A stretch of DNA of 64,000 nt, taken from NCBI RefSeq assembly GCF_002338065.1, contig NZ_DDHJ01000004.1, positions 940,994 to 1,004,993 of the forward strand. Reading direction: 5' to 3'. Origin of the DNA: Pseudomonas sp. UBA1879. GTDB lineage: Bacteria; Pseudomonadota; Gammaproteobacteria; Pseudomonadales; Pseudomonadaceae. Below the pieces are notes generated by a model. It made no database searches and was not told the DNA's origin. It saw only the letters and a program-made list of their open reading frames with translations. Of this stretch, positions 42,658 to 51,863 are shown in pieces (position 1 is the first letter of the stretch; every line of letters starts with the position of its first letter). The position numbers and the translations under genes were made by a program.

Positions 42658-43494
42658 GTGTTGATGTCTACGCCGGTGCGAATGGCTTTGAAAACGTTGC
42701 TGTTGGCCACGACGACGCTGTGGGCCTGGCACGCGAACGCGGCGCAGGTCGTGCGCATTGGTGCGGCGCATTTCCCGCCCTACACGATCCGTCCCGAGCG
42801 CGGTGAGGACACGGGGCTGTTGCCGCAAATGGTCGAGGCATTGAACGCCATGCAGAGCGACTACCGCTTCGAGATGGTGCCGACCTCGATCCCTCGGCGG
42901 TTTCGCGATTTCCAGCAGGAGCGCTTCGACATGGCCATCTTCGAGAACCCGGCCTGGGGCTGGAAAGACATTCCCCATGAGGATGTCGACATGGGCCTCG
43001 AAGATGCGGAAATTTTCGTCGCCCATCGGATCTCGGGGCGCACGCAGAATTATTTCGATGACCTCAAAGGCAAACGGCTGGCGCTGTTCAGCGGTTATCA
43101 CTACGCCTTCGCCCAGTTCGACGCCGACCCCAAGTTTCTGACTGATCACTACAACGCCACGCTGACGTATTCCCACGACAGCAACCTGCTGATGGTGCTG
43201 CGCGATCGTGCGGACATCGCGCTGGTCACCCGCTCGTACTTGAGCACGTTTATGGCCGGCAATCCTGGGGAGGCGGATCAGTTTCTGATTTCCGATCGCG
43301 TCGATCAGGTCTATCGCCACTATGCGCTGCTGCGACCGAACGCGCCGATCACCGGGGAAAAGTTCGCCGAGCTGCTGAAACAGCTGCGGGAGAACGGACA
43401 GATGTTCAAGATTTTCCAGCCGTTCCGGATTGCCGTAACCCCGCAGGCCATGCATCACGCGGTGGTGCTGGATAAGAATGACGGGATGGAGTGA
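42658..43494 (+). CDS. Periplasmic solute-binding protein (amino-acid family 3 type)
   Basis: A 278-residue secreted protein. A hydrophobic signal peptide ends at HANAA (about residue 29). The mature part fits bacterial extracellular solute-binding family 3: VRIGAAHFPPYTIRPE, FDMAIFENPAWGW, LALFSGYHY and VLRDRADIALVTRSYL. GTG 42658 has AGAGG six bases upstream; TTG 42661 and ATG 42664 are alternatives. No transporter genes are adjacent, so it may work with a distant permease or as a sensor domain. Confidence 0.82.
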   Translation: MLMSTPVRMALKTLLLATTTLWAWHANAAQVVRIGAAHFPPYTIRPERGEDTGLLPQMVEALNAMQSDYRFEMVPTSIPRRFRDFQQERFDMAIFENPAWGWKDIPHEDVDMGLEDAEIFVAHRISGRTQNYFDDLKGKRLALFSGYHYAFAQFDADPKFLTDHYNATLTYSHDSNLLMVLRDRADIALVTRSYLSTFMAGNPGEADQFLISDRVDQVYRHYALLRPNAPITGEKFAELLKQLRENGQMFKIFQPFRIAVTPQAMHHAVVLDKNDGME

Positions 43495-43544
43495 AACGAG
43501 GGCAAGTCGAAAGCGGGCGGCGAGGGGAGCACCGCCCGGCGGTG

Positions 43545-43712
43545 TTAACGGTCGCGCGCTTCCTTGGCGTCCATTTCCGCGTTGCGCTCGTGGACGCGCT
43601 TAAGCTGTTCTTCGGTCAGGGGCAGTTTTTTCGCTGAATCCTTCAGCATGACCAAACCGCCGACGATCGAGCCGATTGCAACGACCAGAATCAACCAGGC
43701 ATACCAGGGCAT
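43545..43712 (-). CDS. DUF2897 family small membrane protein
   Basis: A 55-residue protein, MPWYAWLILVVAIGSIVGG at the start followed by LTEEQLKRVHERN and ending EARDR. One N-terminal transmembrane helix (residues 5-23) and a charged cytoplasmic or periplasmic tail match DUF2897, found in gamma-proteobacteria. The ATG at 43712 has a very strong AGGAGAGAG upstream. Role unknown. Confidence 0.85.
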   Translation of the reverse strand: MPWYAWLILVVAIGSIVGGLVMLKDSAKKLPLTEEQLKRVHERNAEMDAKEARDR

Positions 43713-43909
43713 GAGGCTCTCTCCTTACTGTGATATCGCTTTGAGCAGCGGCGCTGCCCAGTGGTTCCATTGTAGGAGCAATGCTCTGTCGCCACGACGA
43801 CGGCTGCGGCGTCGTTGACCGGTTGCCGGGATTAGCGATCGCCGGGTCCCGCCCCGCCGGATGTTCAGCTACAATGCGCGCCGATTTCGACTTGCCAGAG
43901 AACCCGCTC

Positions 43910-44608
43910 ATGTCCGCCTGCCAGACCCCCATCATCGTCGCCCTGGATTTTCCGACCCGCGAAGCCGCGTTGAAACTGGCCGATCAGCTCGACCCTCAAT
44001 TGTGCAGGGTCAAAGTGGGCAAGGAGCTGTTCACCAGCAGCGCGTCGGGCATCGTCGAGACCTTGAACGACAAGGGCTTCGAGGTGTTCCTGGACCTCAA
44101 ATTCCACGACATCCCCAACACCACGGCGATGGCCGTCAAGGCCGCTGCGCAAATGGGCGTGTGGATGGTCAACGTGCACTGCTCCGGCGGCATGCGCATG
44201 ATGTCTGCCTGCCGTGACGTGCTGGAACAGCGCAGCGGCCCGAAACCTTTGCTGATTGGCGTGACCGTGTTGACCAGCATGGAGCGCGAGGATCTGGCGG
44301 GCATCGGCCTGGACATCGAGCCCCAGGAGCAGGTGTTGCGCCTGGCGGCGCTGGCGGAAAAGGCGGGGATGGACGGCTTGGTGTGCTCGGCGCTGGAAGC
44401 CCAGGCCCTGAAGACAGCGCACCCGTCCTTGCAATTGGTCACGCCGGGGATTCGTCCCGCTGGCAGCGCGCAGGATGACCAACGCCGGATCCTGACGCCG
44501 CGTCAGGCACTGGACGCCGGCTCCGACTACCTCGTCATTGGCCGTCCGATCAGCCAGGCGGCCGATCCGGCCAAGGCCTTGGCAGCCGTGGTTGCCGAGT
44601 TGGCGTAA
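43910..44608 (+). CDS. pyrF: Orotidine 5'-phosphate decarboxylase
   Basis: A 232-residue TIM-barrel enzyme that makes UMP. The catalytic DLKFHDIPNT motif (Lys and two Asp) is at about residues 60-69, CRVKVGKELF lies near 32 and the phosphate-binding VIGRPISQA is near the C-terminus. Length and motif order are normal. The start at 43910 fits the family; the frame upstream is non-conserved. Confidence 0.96.
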   Translation: MSACQTPIIVALDFPTREAALKLADQLDPQLCRVKVGKELFTSSASGIVETLNDKGFEVFLDLKFHDIPNTTAMAVKAAAQMGVWMVNVHCSGGMRMMSACRDVLEQRSGPKPLLIGVTVLTSMEREDLAGIGLDIEPQEQVLRLAALAEKAGMDGLVCSALEAQALKTAHPSLQLVTPGIRPAGSAQDDQRRILTPRQALDAGSDYLVIGRPISQAADPAKALAAVVAELA

Positions 44609-44670
44609 CGCTGAGCACGCCCCTAGGGATTTTCGGCGTATCGGGATTGATGGTTCGCGCCGTTTATCGC

Positions 44671-44754
44671 GGGAGCCGGCTTGCTGACGAAAGCGCTGAG
44701 GCAGTCGCCGATAAGCTGACGGTCACTCAGCCTTCGCCAGCAAGCCGGCTCCCA
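44671..44754. repeat. REPIN, GGGAGCCGGCTTGCTG family
   Basis: Arms GGGAGCCGGCTTGCTGACGAAAG and CCTTCGCCAGCAAGCCGGCTCCC, between the convergent pyrF and glpQ genes. Confidence 0.95.
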
Positions 44755-44860
44755 CGGGTACGACGTCGGTCGCAGATGTTATGACCTATGCGCGATCCTG
44801 TGCGAGCCGCCTTGGAGCAGGCCGCGATAGCTGTACGCCGCACGCCATAGCGTCAAGCGT

Positions 44861-46003
44861 TTAGTAGCCGATCCGTTTCAGGATCGATTCCACGCTCTCC
44901 TTCGAAGGCCGACCGTAGAACTTCAACAGCTCCGAAGCGCGGTTGGTGAAGAACCCGTCCACGCCCCGGGCGCTGATGGCCTTGAAGTCCACGGCATCGT
45001 CCACGGTGTACGGATGGATGATCAGGCCGCGATCATGGGCCATTGTGTTCATCCACGGCTGTACCAGATCCATGTAGCTCTGGTCTCCACCGTTCTTCAG
45101 CGCAGCCGACGGGCCGGTGCCGATCGCGCCGTGGGCTTTCGCCCAATCCAGGTACGCGGCGAACTCTTCTTTGGATTTGACCTGTTGCGTCGCGTAGAAC
45201 GCGGCCTTGTCCTTCGCCCCCGAATCCTTGAAGGTTTTATCCGACGCCGCCGGGATGTAGCCATCGCCGGTCCACAGCAACAACACTTTCGGCGTGTCGG
45301 GCATGGCTTTCTGCAACAGCTCAAGGCTCGGTTTTTCGAAGGTCTGCAGCACGACGCGACCCGCCGAATGGGCGACGTTGACGTGGCCTTTTTCAGCGGC
45401 GGGGCGCTGGCTGAGCCAGCCGCGTTGCTCCAGCTTCTTCTTCAAATCCTCTTCGACGCCCGGAAACTGCGCTGGCACCTTGGTCTCGATGTACAGACCC
45501 GGCTTGTTCTTGCCGCCCTCAGCGATGTCGATCACTTCGTCCAGGGTCAGAATCTTCAATCCCGCGTAGCTGGCGCGGGCGCGATCCGGGTGGGCCTTGT
45601 TAAACCACGAGCCGGCATCCAGGCGCTTGATTTCTTCGAGGGTGAAGCTGCTCAGCGGGTCTTTCGCCCGGTCCGGATACACCTCGGCAACGTTGGTGGT
45701 GCGCTCCAGGGTGTCGTCATGCAGGGCAATCAACACGCCGTCTTTGGTTCGTTGAATGTCCATTTCCAGATAGTCCGCCCCCAATTCCCGCGCCAGGGTG
45801 TAGGACGGCACGGTCTCTTCCGGCGCATTGAATGACGCGCCACGGTGGGCAATGACTGCGGGCCACGGTATGCCGGCCTTCGCGGCGAGGGCCTTGCCCG
45901 GTTCGTTAGCCGCCATGACTGATCCCGACACCCCCATCACCGCCGTGAGTGCGGTGGCCAGCACGGTCTTGGAAAGCGCGTTTCTGCAGAGCCTGTTGAG
46001 CAT
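44861..46003 (-). CDS. glpQ: Glycerophosphodiester phosphodiesterase, periplasmic
   Basis: A 380-residue secreted enzyme that cleaves glycerophosphodiesters to glycerol-3-phosphate. The signal peptide is MLNRLCRNALSKT plus a hydrophobic stretch ending VMAA (~residue 31). Catalytic motif VIAHRGASFNAPEET (His, Arg, Glu) is followed by LEMDIQRTKDGVLIALHDDTLERTTN. Start 46003 is preceded by AAGGAA; ATG 46033 is a possible longer start. The gene would supply glycerol-3-phosphate and phosphate. Confidence 0.92.
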   Translation of the reverse strand: MLNRLCRNALSKTVLATALTAVMGVSGSVMAANEPGKALAAKAGIPWPAVIAHRGASFNAPEETVPSYTLARELGADYLEMDIQRTKDGVLIALHDDTLERTTNVAEVYPDRAKDPLSSFTLEEIKRLDAGSWFNKAHPDRARASYAGLKILTLDEVIDIAEGGKNKPGLYIETKVPAQFPGVEEDLKKKLEQRGWLSQRPAAEKGHVNVAHSAGRVVLQTFEKPSLELLQKAMPDTPKVLLLWTGDGYIPAASDKTFKDSGAKDKAAFYATQQVKSKEEFAAYLDWAKAHGAIGTGPSAALKNGGDQSYMDLVQPWMNTMAHDRGLIIHPYTVDDAVDFKAISARGVDGFFTNRASELLKFYGRPSKESVESILKRIGY

Positions 46004-46366
46004 GTGATGACATTCCTTATGTGCATTTTTCATACATGAAGCGGTGCGAAACCGCTGCGCGTGCCAGCCTGACGATGACGGCTGGGTGTCCGAGCGCATG
46101 GGGTCAGACCATAAACAGCCCGTCGCTGACAGGCAACCGTGCTGTCGGTGCTGGCGAAAAACGGTCGTTCCAAGGGTGTGATTGACCTCTATCAGCGCGT
46201 TTGGCGCGTTGACGATGAGTTTCAGGCCCTTTCATGACGATCGATCGTCGAGGGCATGAATGATTCTTTCCGTGCGAGCACGTGTAGGAGAAATGGATTT
46301 CAGAGGTGAAAACCGCTCTAAGTCGCGCTACTGTCTGCCCATCAAATGTTGCGCAGTGGAGTGATG
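46004..46366. other. Divergent region between glpQ and the hydroxyacid dehydrogenase
   Basis: About 360 bases with no supported gene, RNA or REP. It should hold the two promoters. An Asp/Gly-rich open frame (46306-46497) overlaps the next gene and is a shadow. Confidence 0.5.
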
Positions 46367-47299
46367 ATGAAGACGGTGCTGGTGTTGGTCGAAAGCGTGA
46401 ACGAGTATCTGCCGATTCTGGAGACGCAGGGGTTTCGGCTGATTCTGGCGCCGACGCCGGCGATGCGGGCCGAGGCCGTGGCGACGCGGGGGGATGAGAT
46501 CGATGCGGTGCTGACCCGCGGACCGTTGGGGTTTACCGCGGATGAAATGGCCGCGTTGCCCAAGTTGGGGATCATTTGCGTGATCGGCGCCGGATATGAA
46601 CAGGTGGACTTGCCGGCGGCAGAGGCGCGCGGGATCACAGTGACTAACGGGGCGGGGGTCAATGCGCCGAGTGTGGCGGACCATGCGATGGCGCTATTGC
46701 TGTCGCTGGTGCGGGACATTCCCCAAGCCGATGCGTCGGTGCGGCGCGGTGAGTGGCGCAAGGTCACGCGGCCTTCGTTCGCCAACAAGCGCCTCGGCAT
46801 TCTGGGCCTGGGCGCGGTGGGCCTGGCGATTGCCAAGCGTGCGCAGGGCTTCGACATGCAGGTGAATTACCACAGCCGCTCGCCCAAGGCCGGTGTCGAC
46901 TTTACATACTGCGAAACGCCGCTGGCGCTGGCGACGGCGTGCGATTTTCTGATCGTGGCGACGCCGGGCGGCAGTGGCACGCGTCATTTGATCGACCGCG
47001 CCGCTATCGACGCGCTGGGGCCTGAGGGGTTCCTCATCAACATCGCCCGGGCCAGCGTGGTGGACACCGATGCGTTGCTGGACGCCTTGCAGCACGGGCG
47101 TCTCGCTGGCGCTGGCCTGGACGTGTTCGACGACGAACCGCAGGTGCCGGAAGCCTTGAAAACCCTGAACAATGTCGTGCTGACGCCTCATGTGGCAGGC
47201 CTCTCGCCGGAAGCATCGCGGGGGACCGTGCAACGGGTGGCTGACAATCTGCTGGCGTTTTATGCGGGCAAACCGGTCCTGACGCCTGTCTACAGCTAG
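46367..47299 (+). CDS. D-2-hydroxyacid dehydrogenase family protein
   Basis: A 310-residue NAD(P)-dependent D-isomer-specific dehydrogenase. NAD-binding GILGLGAVGLAIAKR follows a substrate domain with VIGAGYEQVDL, and catalytic residues are Arg in INIARASVVD, Glu in DVFDDEPQVPE and His in LTPHVAGLSPEA. It may reduce glyoxylate/hydroxypyruvate-like ketoacids. GGAG at 46358-46361 favours ATG 46367 over 46364. It is 50 bases before an SDR gene and appears to start a catabolic operon with it. Confidence 0.88.
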   Translation: MKTVLVLVESVNEYLPILETQGFRLILAPTPAMRAEAVATRGDEIDAVLTRGPLGFTADEMAALPKLGIICVIGAGYEQVDLPAAEARGITVTNGAGVNAPSVADHAMALLLSLVRDIPQADASVRRGEWRKVTRPSFANKRLGILGLGAVGLAIAKRAQGFDMQVNYHSRSPKAGVDFTYCETPLALATACDFLIVATPGGSGTRHLIDRAAIDALGPEGFLINIARASVVDTDALLDALQHGRLAGAGLDVFDDEPQVPEALKTLNNVVLTPHVAGLSPEASRGTVQRVADNLLAFYAGKPVLTPVYS

Positions 47300-47349
47300 G
47301 CCTCGCACGTGTCGTGTTCATTAGTCCAACAACAAACAGGAAATCGCTC

Positions 47350-48114
47350 ATGCCTTCATCGTCTGCCTTGAAAGTCGCACTGGTCACCGGCGCAGGAAGC
47401 GGCATTGGCCGTGCCGTGGCGCTGCAATTGCTGAAAGATGGCTATGCCGTGGTGCTGGCCGGGCGTCGTTTGGAGCCGCTGACTGAACTGGCCGAACAGG
47501 CGAACGCGGCAGGGCAACAGGCGCTGGCGGTGTCCACCGATGTGCGTGATGCCGCCAGCGTCGAGGCGCTTTTTGCCACGATTGAAAAAACCTACGGGCG
47601 TCTGGACGTGTCGTTCAACAACGCAGGCATCGGCGCGCCAGCAGTGCCGATGGATGAACTGTCGGTCGAACAGTGGAAGAACGTGATCGATACCAACGTC
47701 ACCGGCATGTTTCTGTGCGTGCGCGGCGCGTTTGGCCTGATGCGTCGGCAGGTGCCGCAGGGCGGGCGGATCATCAACAACGGCTCGATTTCGGCGCACA
47801 CGCCGCGCCTGTTCAGCTCGCCGTACACGTCCAGTAAACATGCGGTGCTGGGCCTGACCAAAAGCACCTCACTGGACGGCCGGCAGTACAACATTGCCTG
47901 CGGTCAGATCGACATTGGCAACGCCCTCACCGAAATGACTGACCGCATGACCAAAGGCGTGCTACAGCCCAACGGCGAATTGCAGGTGGAGCCGACGATG
48001 AACGTGCAACACGTGGCCGATGCCGTGAGTTACATGGCCAGCCTGCCGCTGTCGGCGAACGTGTTGAACATGACGGTCATGGCCAACAGCATGCCGTTTG
48101 TGGGCCGTGGGTGA
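47350..48114 (+). CDS. Short-chain dehydrogenase/reductase
   Basis: A 254-residue SDR with cofactor motif TGAGSGIG near residue 12, NNAG near 90, and catalytic Ser/Tyr/Lys in GSISAHTPRLFSSPYTSSKHA (YxxxK). R36 in VLAGRRLE suggests NADP(H). In operon with the hydroxyacid dehydrogenase. Exact substrate unknown. Confidence 0.88.
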   Translation: MPSSSALKVALVTGAGSGIGRAVALQLLKDGYAVVLAGRRLEPLTELAEQANAAGQQALAVSTDVRDAASVEALFATIEKTYGRLDVSFNNAGIGAPAVPMDELSVEQWKNVIDTNVTGMFLCVRGAFGLMRRQVPQGGRIINNGSISAHTPRLFSSPYTSSKHAVLGLTKSTSLDGRQYNIACGQIDIGNALTEMTDRMTKGVLQPNGELQVEPTMNVQHVADAVSYMASLPLSANVLNMTVMANSMPFVGRG

Positions 48115-48454
48115 GCGCTAGAAAGAGCGCGCTTGCGCTGATTCTGGCCGATGGCCGATGGCGGGGCATGTCTTGCTGTTGATTCTGGCCGGAGGCCGTA
48201 GGAGCGTCGCTTGCCCGCGATCTGCCGCGCAGCGGCAGTAGAACCTGACGACTCGGTATACCTGATGTAGCACGTCTACTGCATTTGCTACCGCTACGTG
48301 CCAGACCGCGGGCAAGCGACGCTCCCGAGGCCAGAAACCCGATCGCGAGAAAGCGTTGCTCCGTCCAAAACCTCCGGGGATCTGTCCAACTCGTCCTGCC
48401 GCTGAATCCGCACACTGTGTCCCTGTCGAGCCACTTTCTTTCGAGGACATGACC
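48115..48454. other. Intergenic region with REP pair
   Basis: A 340-base gap filled mainly by a REP pair (48198-48325). The rest has no supported gene; the FAA hydrolase ribosome site is at its right end. Confidence 0.7.
48198..48325. repeat. REP pair, GTAGGAGCGTCGCTTGCCCGCG family
   Basis: Left arm GTAGGAGCGTCGCTTGCCCG and right arm CGGGCAAGCGACGCTCC, with inner CTGCCGCGCAGCGGCAG hairpin. Confidence 0.92.
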
Positions 48455-49144
48455 ATGAGCGAATTCGTCATTGCACCTGTCGCCACGCCATCGCTGGCCG
48501 TGGCGGGGACTGCCGCCCGTTTCCCGATCCGTCGCGTGTTTTGCGTCGGCCGCAACTATTCCGAACACGCCCGTGAAATGGGCCACGACCCTGATCGCGA
48601 ACCGCCATTTTTCTTCGCCAAACCCGCCGATGCCGTGGTGCCCGCCGAAGGCACGGTCCCTTATCCGCCGCTGACCCAAGACCTGCATCACGAAATCGAG
48701 TTGGTGGTGGCGATCGGCAAAGACGGGGTGAACATCGACGCTGAAGACGCCTTGAGCCACGTTTGGGGCTACGGCGTGGGCCTTGACCTGACACGCCGCG
48801 ACTTGCAGGCGCAGGCCAAGAAAATGGGCCGTCCGTGGGAGTGGGCCAAGGCATTCGACGCGTCCGCCCCGGCCACTGCGCTGTTGCCGGTGAGCAAGGT
48901 TGGTCATCCGGAGCGCGGTGCTATCTGGCTGGACGTCAACGGCGAATCCCGCCAGCGCGGCGATCTGGCAGATCAAATCTGGGCCGTCAAAGACGTGATC
49001 GCTTACCTGTCGCAATCGGTCGGCGTCAAAGCGGGCGATTTGATCTACACCGGCACACCGGCGGGCGTGGGCGCGCTGCAACGGGGTGACGTCGTCACCG
49101 CAGGCATCGAAGGCCTGGCCGAACTCACCCTCACCATCGGATAA
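48455..49144 (+). CDS. Fumarylacetoacetate hydrolase family protein
   Basis: A 229-residue member of the FAA hydrolase/decarboxylase fold. Typical residues are CVGRNYSEHAREM, PFFFAKPADAVV, metal-binding HHEIELVVAIGK (two Glu) and GYGVGLDLTRRDLQ with a downstream YTGTPAGVG. Members hydrolyse fumarylpyruvate or decarboxylate oxaloacetate; the exact reaction is unknown. The AUG at 48455 is chosen because TCGAGGAC is well spaced; another ATG is six bases earlier. Confidence 0.87.
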   Translation: MSEFVIAPVATPSLAVAGTAARFPIRRVFCVGRNYSEHAREMGHDPDREPPFFFAKPADAVVPAEGTVPYPPLTQDLHHEIELVVAIGKDGVNIDAEDALSHVWGYGVGLDLTRRDLQAQAKKMGRPWEWAKAFDASAPATALLPVSKVGHPERGAIWLDVNGESRQRGDLADQIWAVKDVIAYLSQSVGVKAGDLIYTGTPAGVGALQRGDVVTAGIEGLAELTLTIG

Positions 49145-49162
49145 GCTGCGAGCGTCCAGCGG

Positions 49163-49212
49163 CACGCTGCAAGAGAAAAGGCCGCTCGCGTTGGCTTCAC
49201 GCTTGCAGCGTG
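49163..49212. repeat. Inverted repeat CACGCTGCAAG / CTTGCAGCGTG
   Basis: Eleven-base perfect arms separated by 28 bases between the FAA hydrolase stop and the AraC gene; could form a hairpin (no T-run follows). Confidence 0.65.
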
Positions 49213-49258
49213 CGGCTCAAAACTTGTAGCGTGAGCCTTTTTCCCGGGCTTCATTTCC

Positions 49259-50164
49259 ATGGCGAACACGTCTCGCGTCCAAACCTATGGCATGCGGCAG
49301 CGCAGCGACCGCATGGATTTCTACATTCGTGACAAGTCGGCTCGCCCAGCGCTGACGTCTCCCCATCGTCACGAATATTTCCAGATCCAGATCAATCTCG
49401 GCGGCGACACCGTGCAGCACATCGGTGGCGCTATCCGGCCGTTTCCGCGCAACACCCTGGCCTTCATCCTGCCCCATCGGCTGCACGTGATTCCTCACCC
49501 CGAAGACGGCAATTTCGTGCTGATCAATTTCTCTCAGGACTTCCTGTTGCAGCAGATCCACTGCGACCCGATGGACCTGGAAGACGTGCCGTTGACCGAA
49601 GCCCCCGAGCTGGCGCCATTCCGGTTTCAGGAGCACCTGGATTTCATTCTCGACGACGCACAGTTCGCCGAGGTGACGACGTTGCTCAGGCAGATGCGCG
49701 AGGCGGACCAAACGCGGCGGTTGGGTTCAGGCTCGGTGTTGCGGGGGTATCTGCTGCAATTGATTGGCGAGGTCTGCAACCTGTTTGAGCCCGAGTTGCA
49801 GGCGCTGTCGGCGAACAAGGCTGAGCGAAGAGGGCGGCGCGACGCCTTGGGGCGGGTGATGGACTACATTCGCGAGCACATTGCCGACCCGTCATTGACC
49901 TTGACCGATGCAGCAGCGGCGGCCTTTCTTTCGCCCAACTACCTGACCCACCTGCTGCGCAAGGAAACCGGCAGCACGTTTTCCGAACTGGTGCTGGAGC
50001 GGCGCATGCGACTGGCGCGCACCCACCTGATGAACAGCAGCAAACCGCTGAGCCACATTGCCGAGATTTGCGGCTTTGCCGATGAGGCGTATTTTTCCAG
50101 GCGTTTTCGCAAAGCCCATGGCGTACCGCCGGGGCAGTTTCGGCGGGAGCAGCGTGGGGTGTGA
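49259..50164 (+). CDS. AraC-family transcriptional regulator
   Basis: A 301-residue regulator. The N-terminal half is a cupin-like sensor domain (HRHEYFQIQINLGGDTVQH, roughly residues 38-57); the C-terminal ~100 residues contain the two helix-turn-helix motifs, LTLTDAAAAAFLSPNYLTHLLRKETG and PLSHIAEICGFADEAYFSRRFRKAHG. Likely activates the adjoining catabolic genes. Start 49259 follows no strong ribosome site, but the frame starts there. Confidence 0.88.
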   Translation: MANTSRVQTYGMRQRSDRMDFYIRDKSARPALTSPHRHEYFQIQINLGGDTVQHIGGAIRPFPRNTLAFILPHRLHVIPHPEDGNFVLINFSQDFLLQQIHCDPMDLEDVPLTEAPELAPFRFQEHLDFILDDAQFAEVTTLLRQMREADQTRRLGSGSVLRGYLLQLIGEVCNLFEPELQALSANKAERRGRRDALGRVMDYIREHIADPSLTLTDAAAAAFLSPNYLTHLLRKETGSTFSELVLERRMRLARTHLMNSSKPLSHIAEICGFADEAYFSRRFRKAHGVPPGQFRREQRGV

Positions 50165-50192
50165 GGCATCGAGGGCATCTTGAGCGGAGGAA

Positions 50193-50283
50193 CTGTGGGA
50201 GCCGGCTTGCTGGCGAAGATGGCGTGTCAGTCGATATTGATGCGTCTGGTACGACGCGTTCGCCAGCAAGCCGGCTCCCACAG
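50193..50283. repeat. REPIN, GTGGGAGCCGGCTTGCTGG family
   Basis: Arms CTGTGGGAGCCGGCTTGCTGG and its complement, between convergent araC-like and gntP-like genes. Confidence 0.95.
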
Positions 50284-50326
50284 GGCAGTGCGTCCGGGTA
50301 AAGAACCGGGCGCAGTCGAGCGGCTG

Positions 50327-51718
50327 TCAAACCAATCCCGTCGCGTAATACACGCCAATCACGAAAAACGCCGCCAGCACCTTGAAGATGGTCATGCCGA
50401 AGATGTCCTTGTAGGCCTCGCGGTGGGTCAGACCGGTGACGGCGAGCAGGGTGATCACTGCGCCGTTGTGCGGCAGGGTGTCCATGCCGCCTCCGGCCAT
50501 CGAGGCGACGCGGTGCATCACTTCCATCGGGATGTGCGCGGCGTTCGCGGCGGCAATGAACGTGTCGGACATGGCGGCCAGCGCGATGCTCATCCCGCCG
50601 GAGGACGAACCGGTGATCCCCGCCAGGATGTTGATGGTGATTGCCTGGTTCAACAGCGGGTTGGGGATTGCCTTCAGCCCGTCGACCACCACCAGAAACC
50701 CCGGCAACGCCGCGATGACCGCGCCGAAGCCGTATTCCGATGCGGTGTTCAACGTCGCCAGCATCGCCCCGCCTACGGCCGTCTTGCTGCCATCGGCCAG
50801 TTTGCTGGCGACGGTGCGGAACGAGAACACCAGCACGGTAATGATGCCCACCAACAACGCCGCCTGCACTGCCCATATGGCGGTCAGCTTGGCAACGTCG
50901 GTCTGGATGGGCGCTTTCAGGCCCGGCAGGTGGATGCCGTACGAGCCGCCGTACCAGCCCGGAATCCATTTCGTGAACAGCAGGTTCATCACCCCCACGA
51001 GGATCAGTGGCAGCAAGGCGATCAGCGGATGGGGCAGCTTGATCTGCTCAGGGGTTTCCGGCTCGTTGCGCAGTTCCGTGCCGTATCCCTCACCGGCCCG
51101 CGCCGCCTTGCGACGCTGGTATTCCAGATAAACGATGCCGCAGATCAGCACGAACAGCGAACCCAGCACGCCTAGCCACGGTGCAGCCCAGGAGTTGGTG
51201 CCGAAGAAGGTCGTCGGAATGATGTTCTGGATTTGTGGGGTGCCGGGCATGGCGTCCATGGTGAAGGTGAACGCACCCAGCGCGATGGTCGCCGGCATCA
51301 GGCGCTTCGGAATGTTGCCCTGCCGGAACATCTCGGCCGCGAACGGGTAGACCGCGAAGACCACCACGAACAGCGACACGCCGCCGTAGGTGAGCAAGGC
51401 ACAGACCAGCACGATCACCAGAATCACTTGGCTGCTCCCCAGCAGCCCGATGACCGCCTGGACGATGGCGCGGGAAAACCCGGACAGCTCGATCAACTTG
51501 CCGAACACCGCGCCCAGCAGAAAGACCGGAAAGTACAGTTTGATGAAGCCGACCATCTTGTCCATGAACAGGTCGCTGAACACCGGGGCCACGGCGCTTG
51601 GGTCGGTCAGCAGGACAGCGCCAAGGGCGGCCAGTGGCGCGAAGATGATGACGCTGTAACCCCGATACGCAGCCAGCATCAGAACGCACAACGCCAGAAC
51701 GGCAATGACAACACTCAT
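50327..51718 (-). CDS. GntP-family H+ symporter
   Basis: A 463-residue permease with about 12 hydrophobic segments. The GntP-like pattern is seen in LVCALLTYGGVSLFVVVFAVYPFAAEM, MPATIALGAFTFTMDAMPGTPQIQNI and ITGSSSGGMSIALAAMS, where the TMDAMPGTPQ segment points to a carboxylate substrate. It lies beside the HisD-like dehydrogenase and LacI regulator, so it probably imports that pathway's substrate. Confidence 0.88.
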   Translation of the reverse strand: MSVVIAVLALCVLMLAAYRGYSVIIFAPLAALGAVLLTDPSAVAPVFSDLFMDKMVGFIKLYFPVFLLGAVFGKLIELSGFSRAIVQAVIGLLGSSQVILVIVLVCALLTYGGVSLFVVVFAVYPFAAEMFRQGNIPKRLMPATIALGAFTFTMDAMPGTPQIQNIIPTTFFGTNSWAAPWLGVLGSLFVLICGIVYLEYQRRKAARAGEGYGTELRNEPETPEQIKLPHPLIALLPLILVGVMNLLFTKWIPGWYGGSYGIHLPGLKAPIQTDVAKLTAIWAVQAALLVGIITVLVFSFRTVASKLADGSKTAVGGAMLATLNTASEYGFGAVIAALPGFLVVVDGLKAIPNPLLNQAITINILAGITGSSSGGMSIALAAMSDTFIAAANAAHIPMEVMHRVASMAGGGMDTLPHNGAVITLLAVTGLTHREAYKDIFGMTIFKVLAAFFVIGVYYATGLV

Positions 51719-51863
51719 GAGTCAATCCTTAAAGCGGCGCAGCGGACCACCTCCTGGCTTGGTCAGCGAGGTGGGGTCCGCAGCGAATGTGATTGTTTTT
51801 ATTGTTCAGGCGAGGGGTCTTGCACTCGCCTTTTCCGCAAAGAGCCCAACAAGAGCGTGACGC

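Noticed and set aside
43530..43544. CACCGCC/GGCGGTG hairpin at the solute-binding protein/DUF2897 junction
   Set aside because: Good stem but no T-run on either strand, so not called a terminator.
51808..51833. Possible terminator GGCGAG...CTCGCC-TTTT between the gntP-like and HisD-like genes
   Set aside because: The T-run lies on the plus strand, whereas both adjacent genes are on the minus strand, so it does not terminate them; chance hairpin cannot be excluded.
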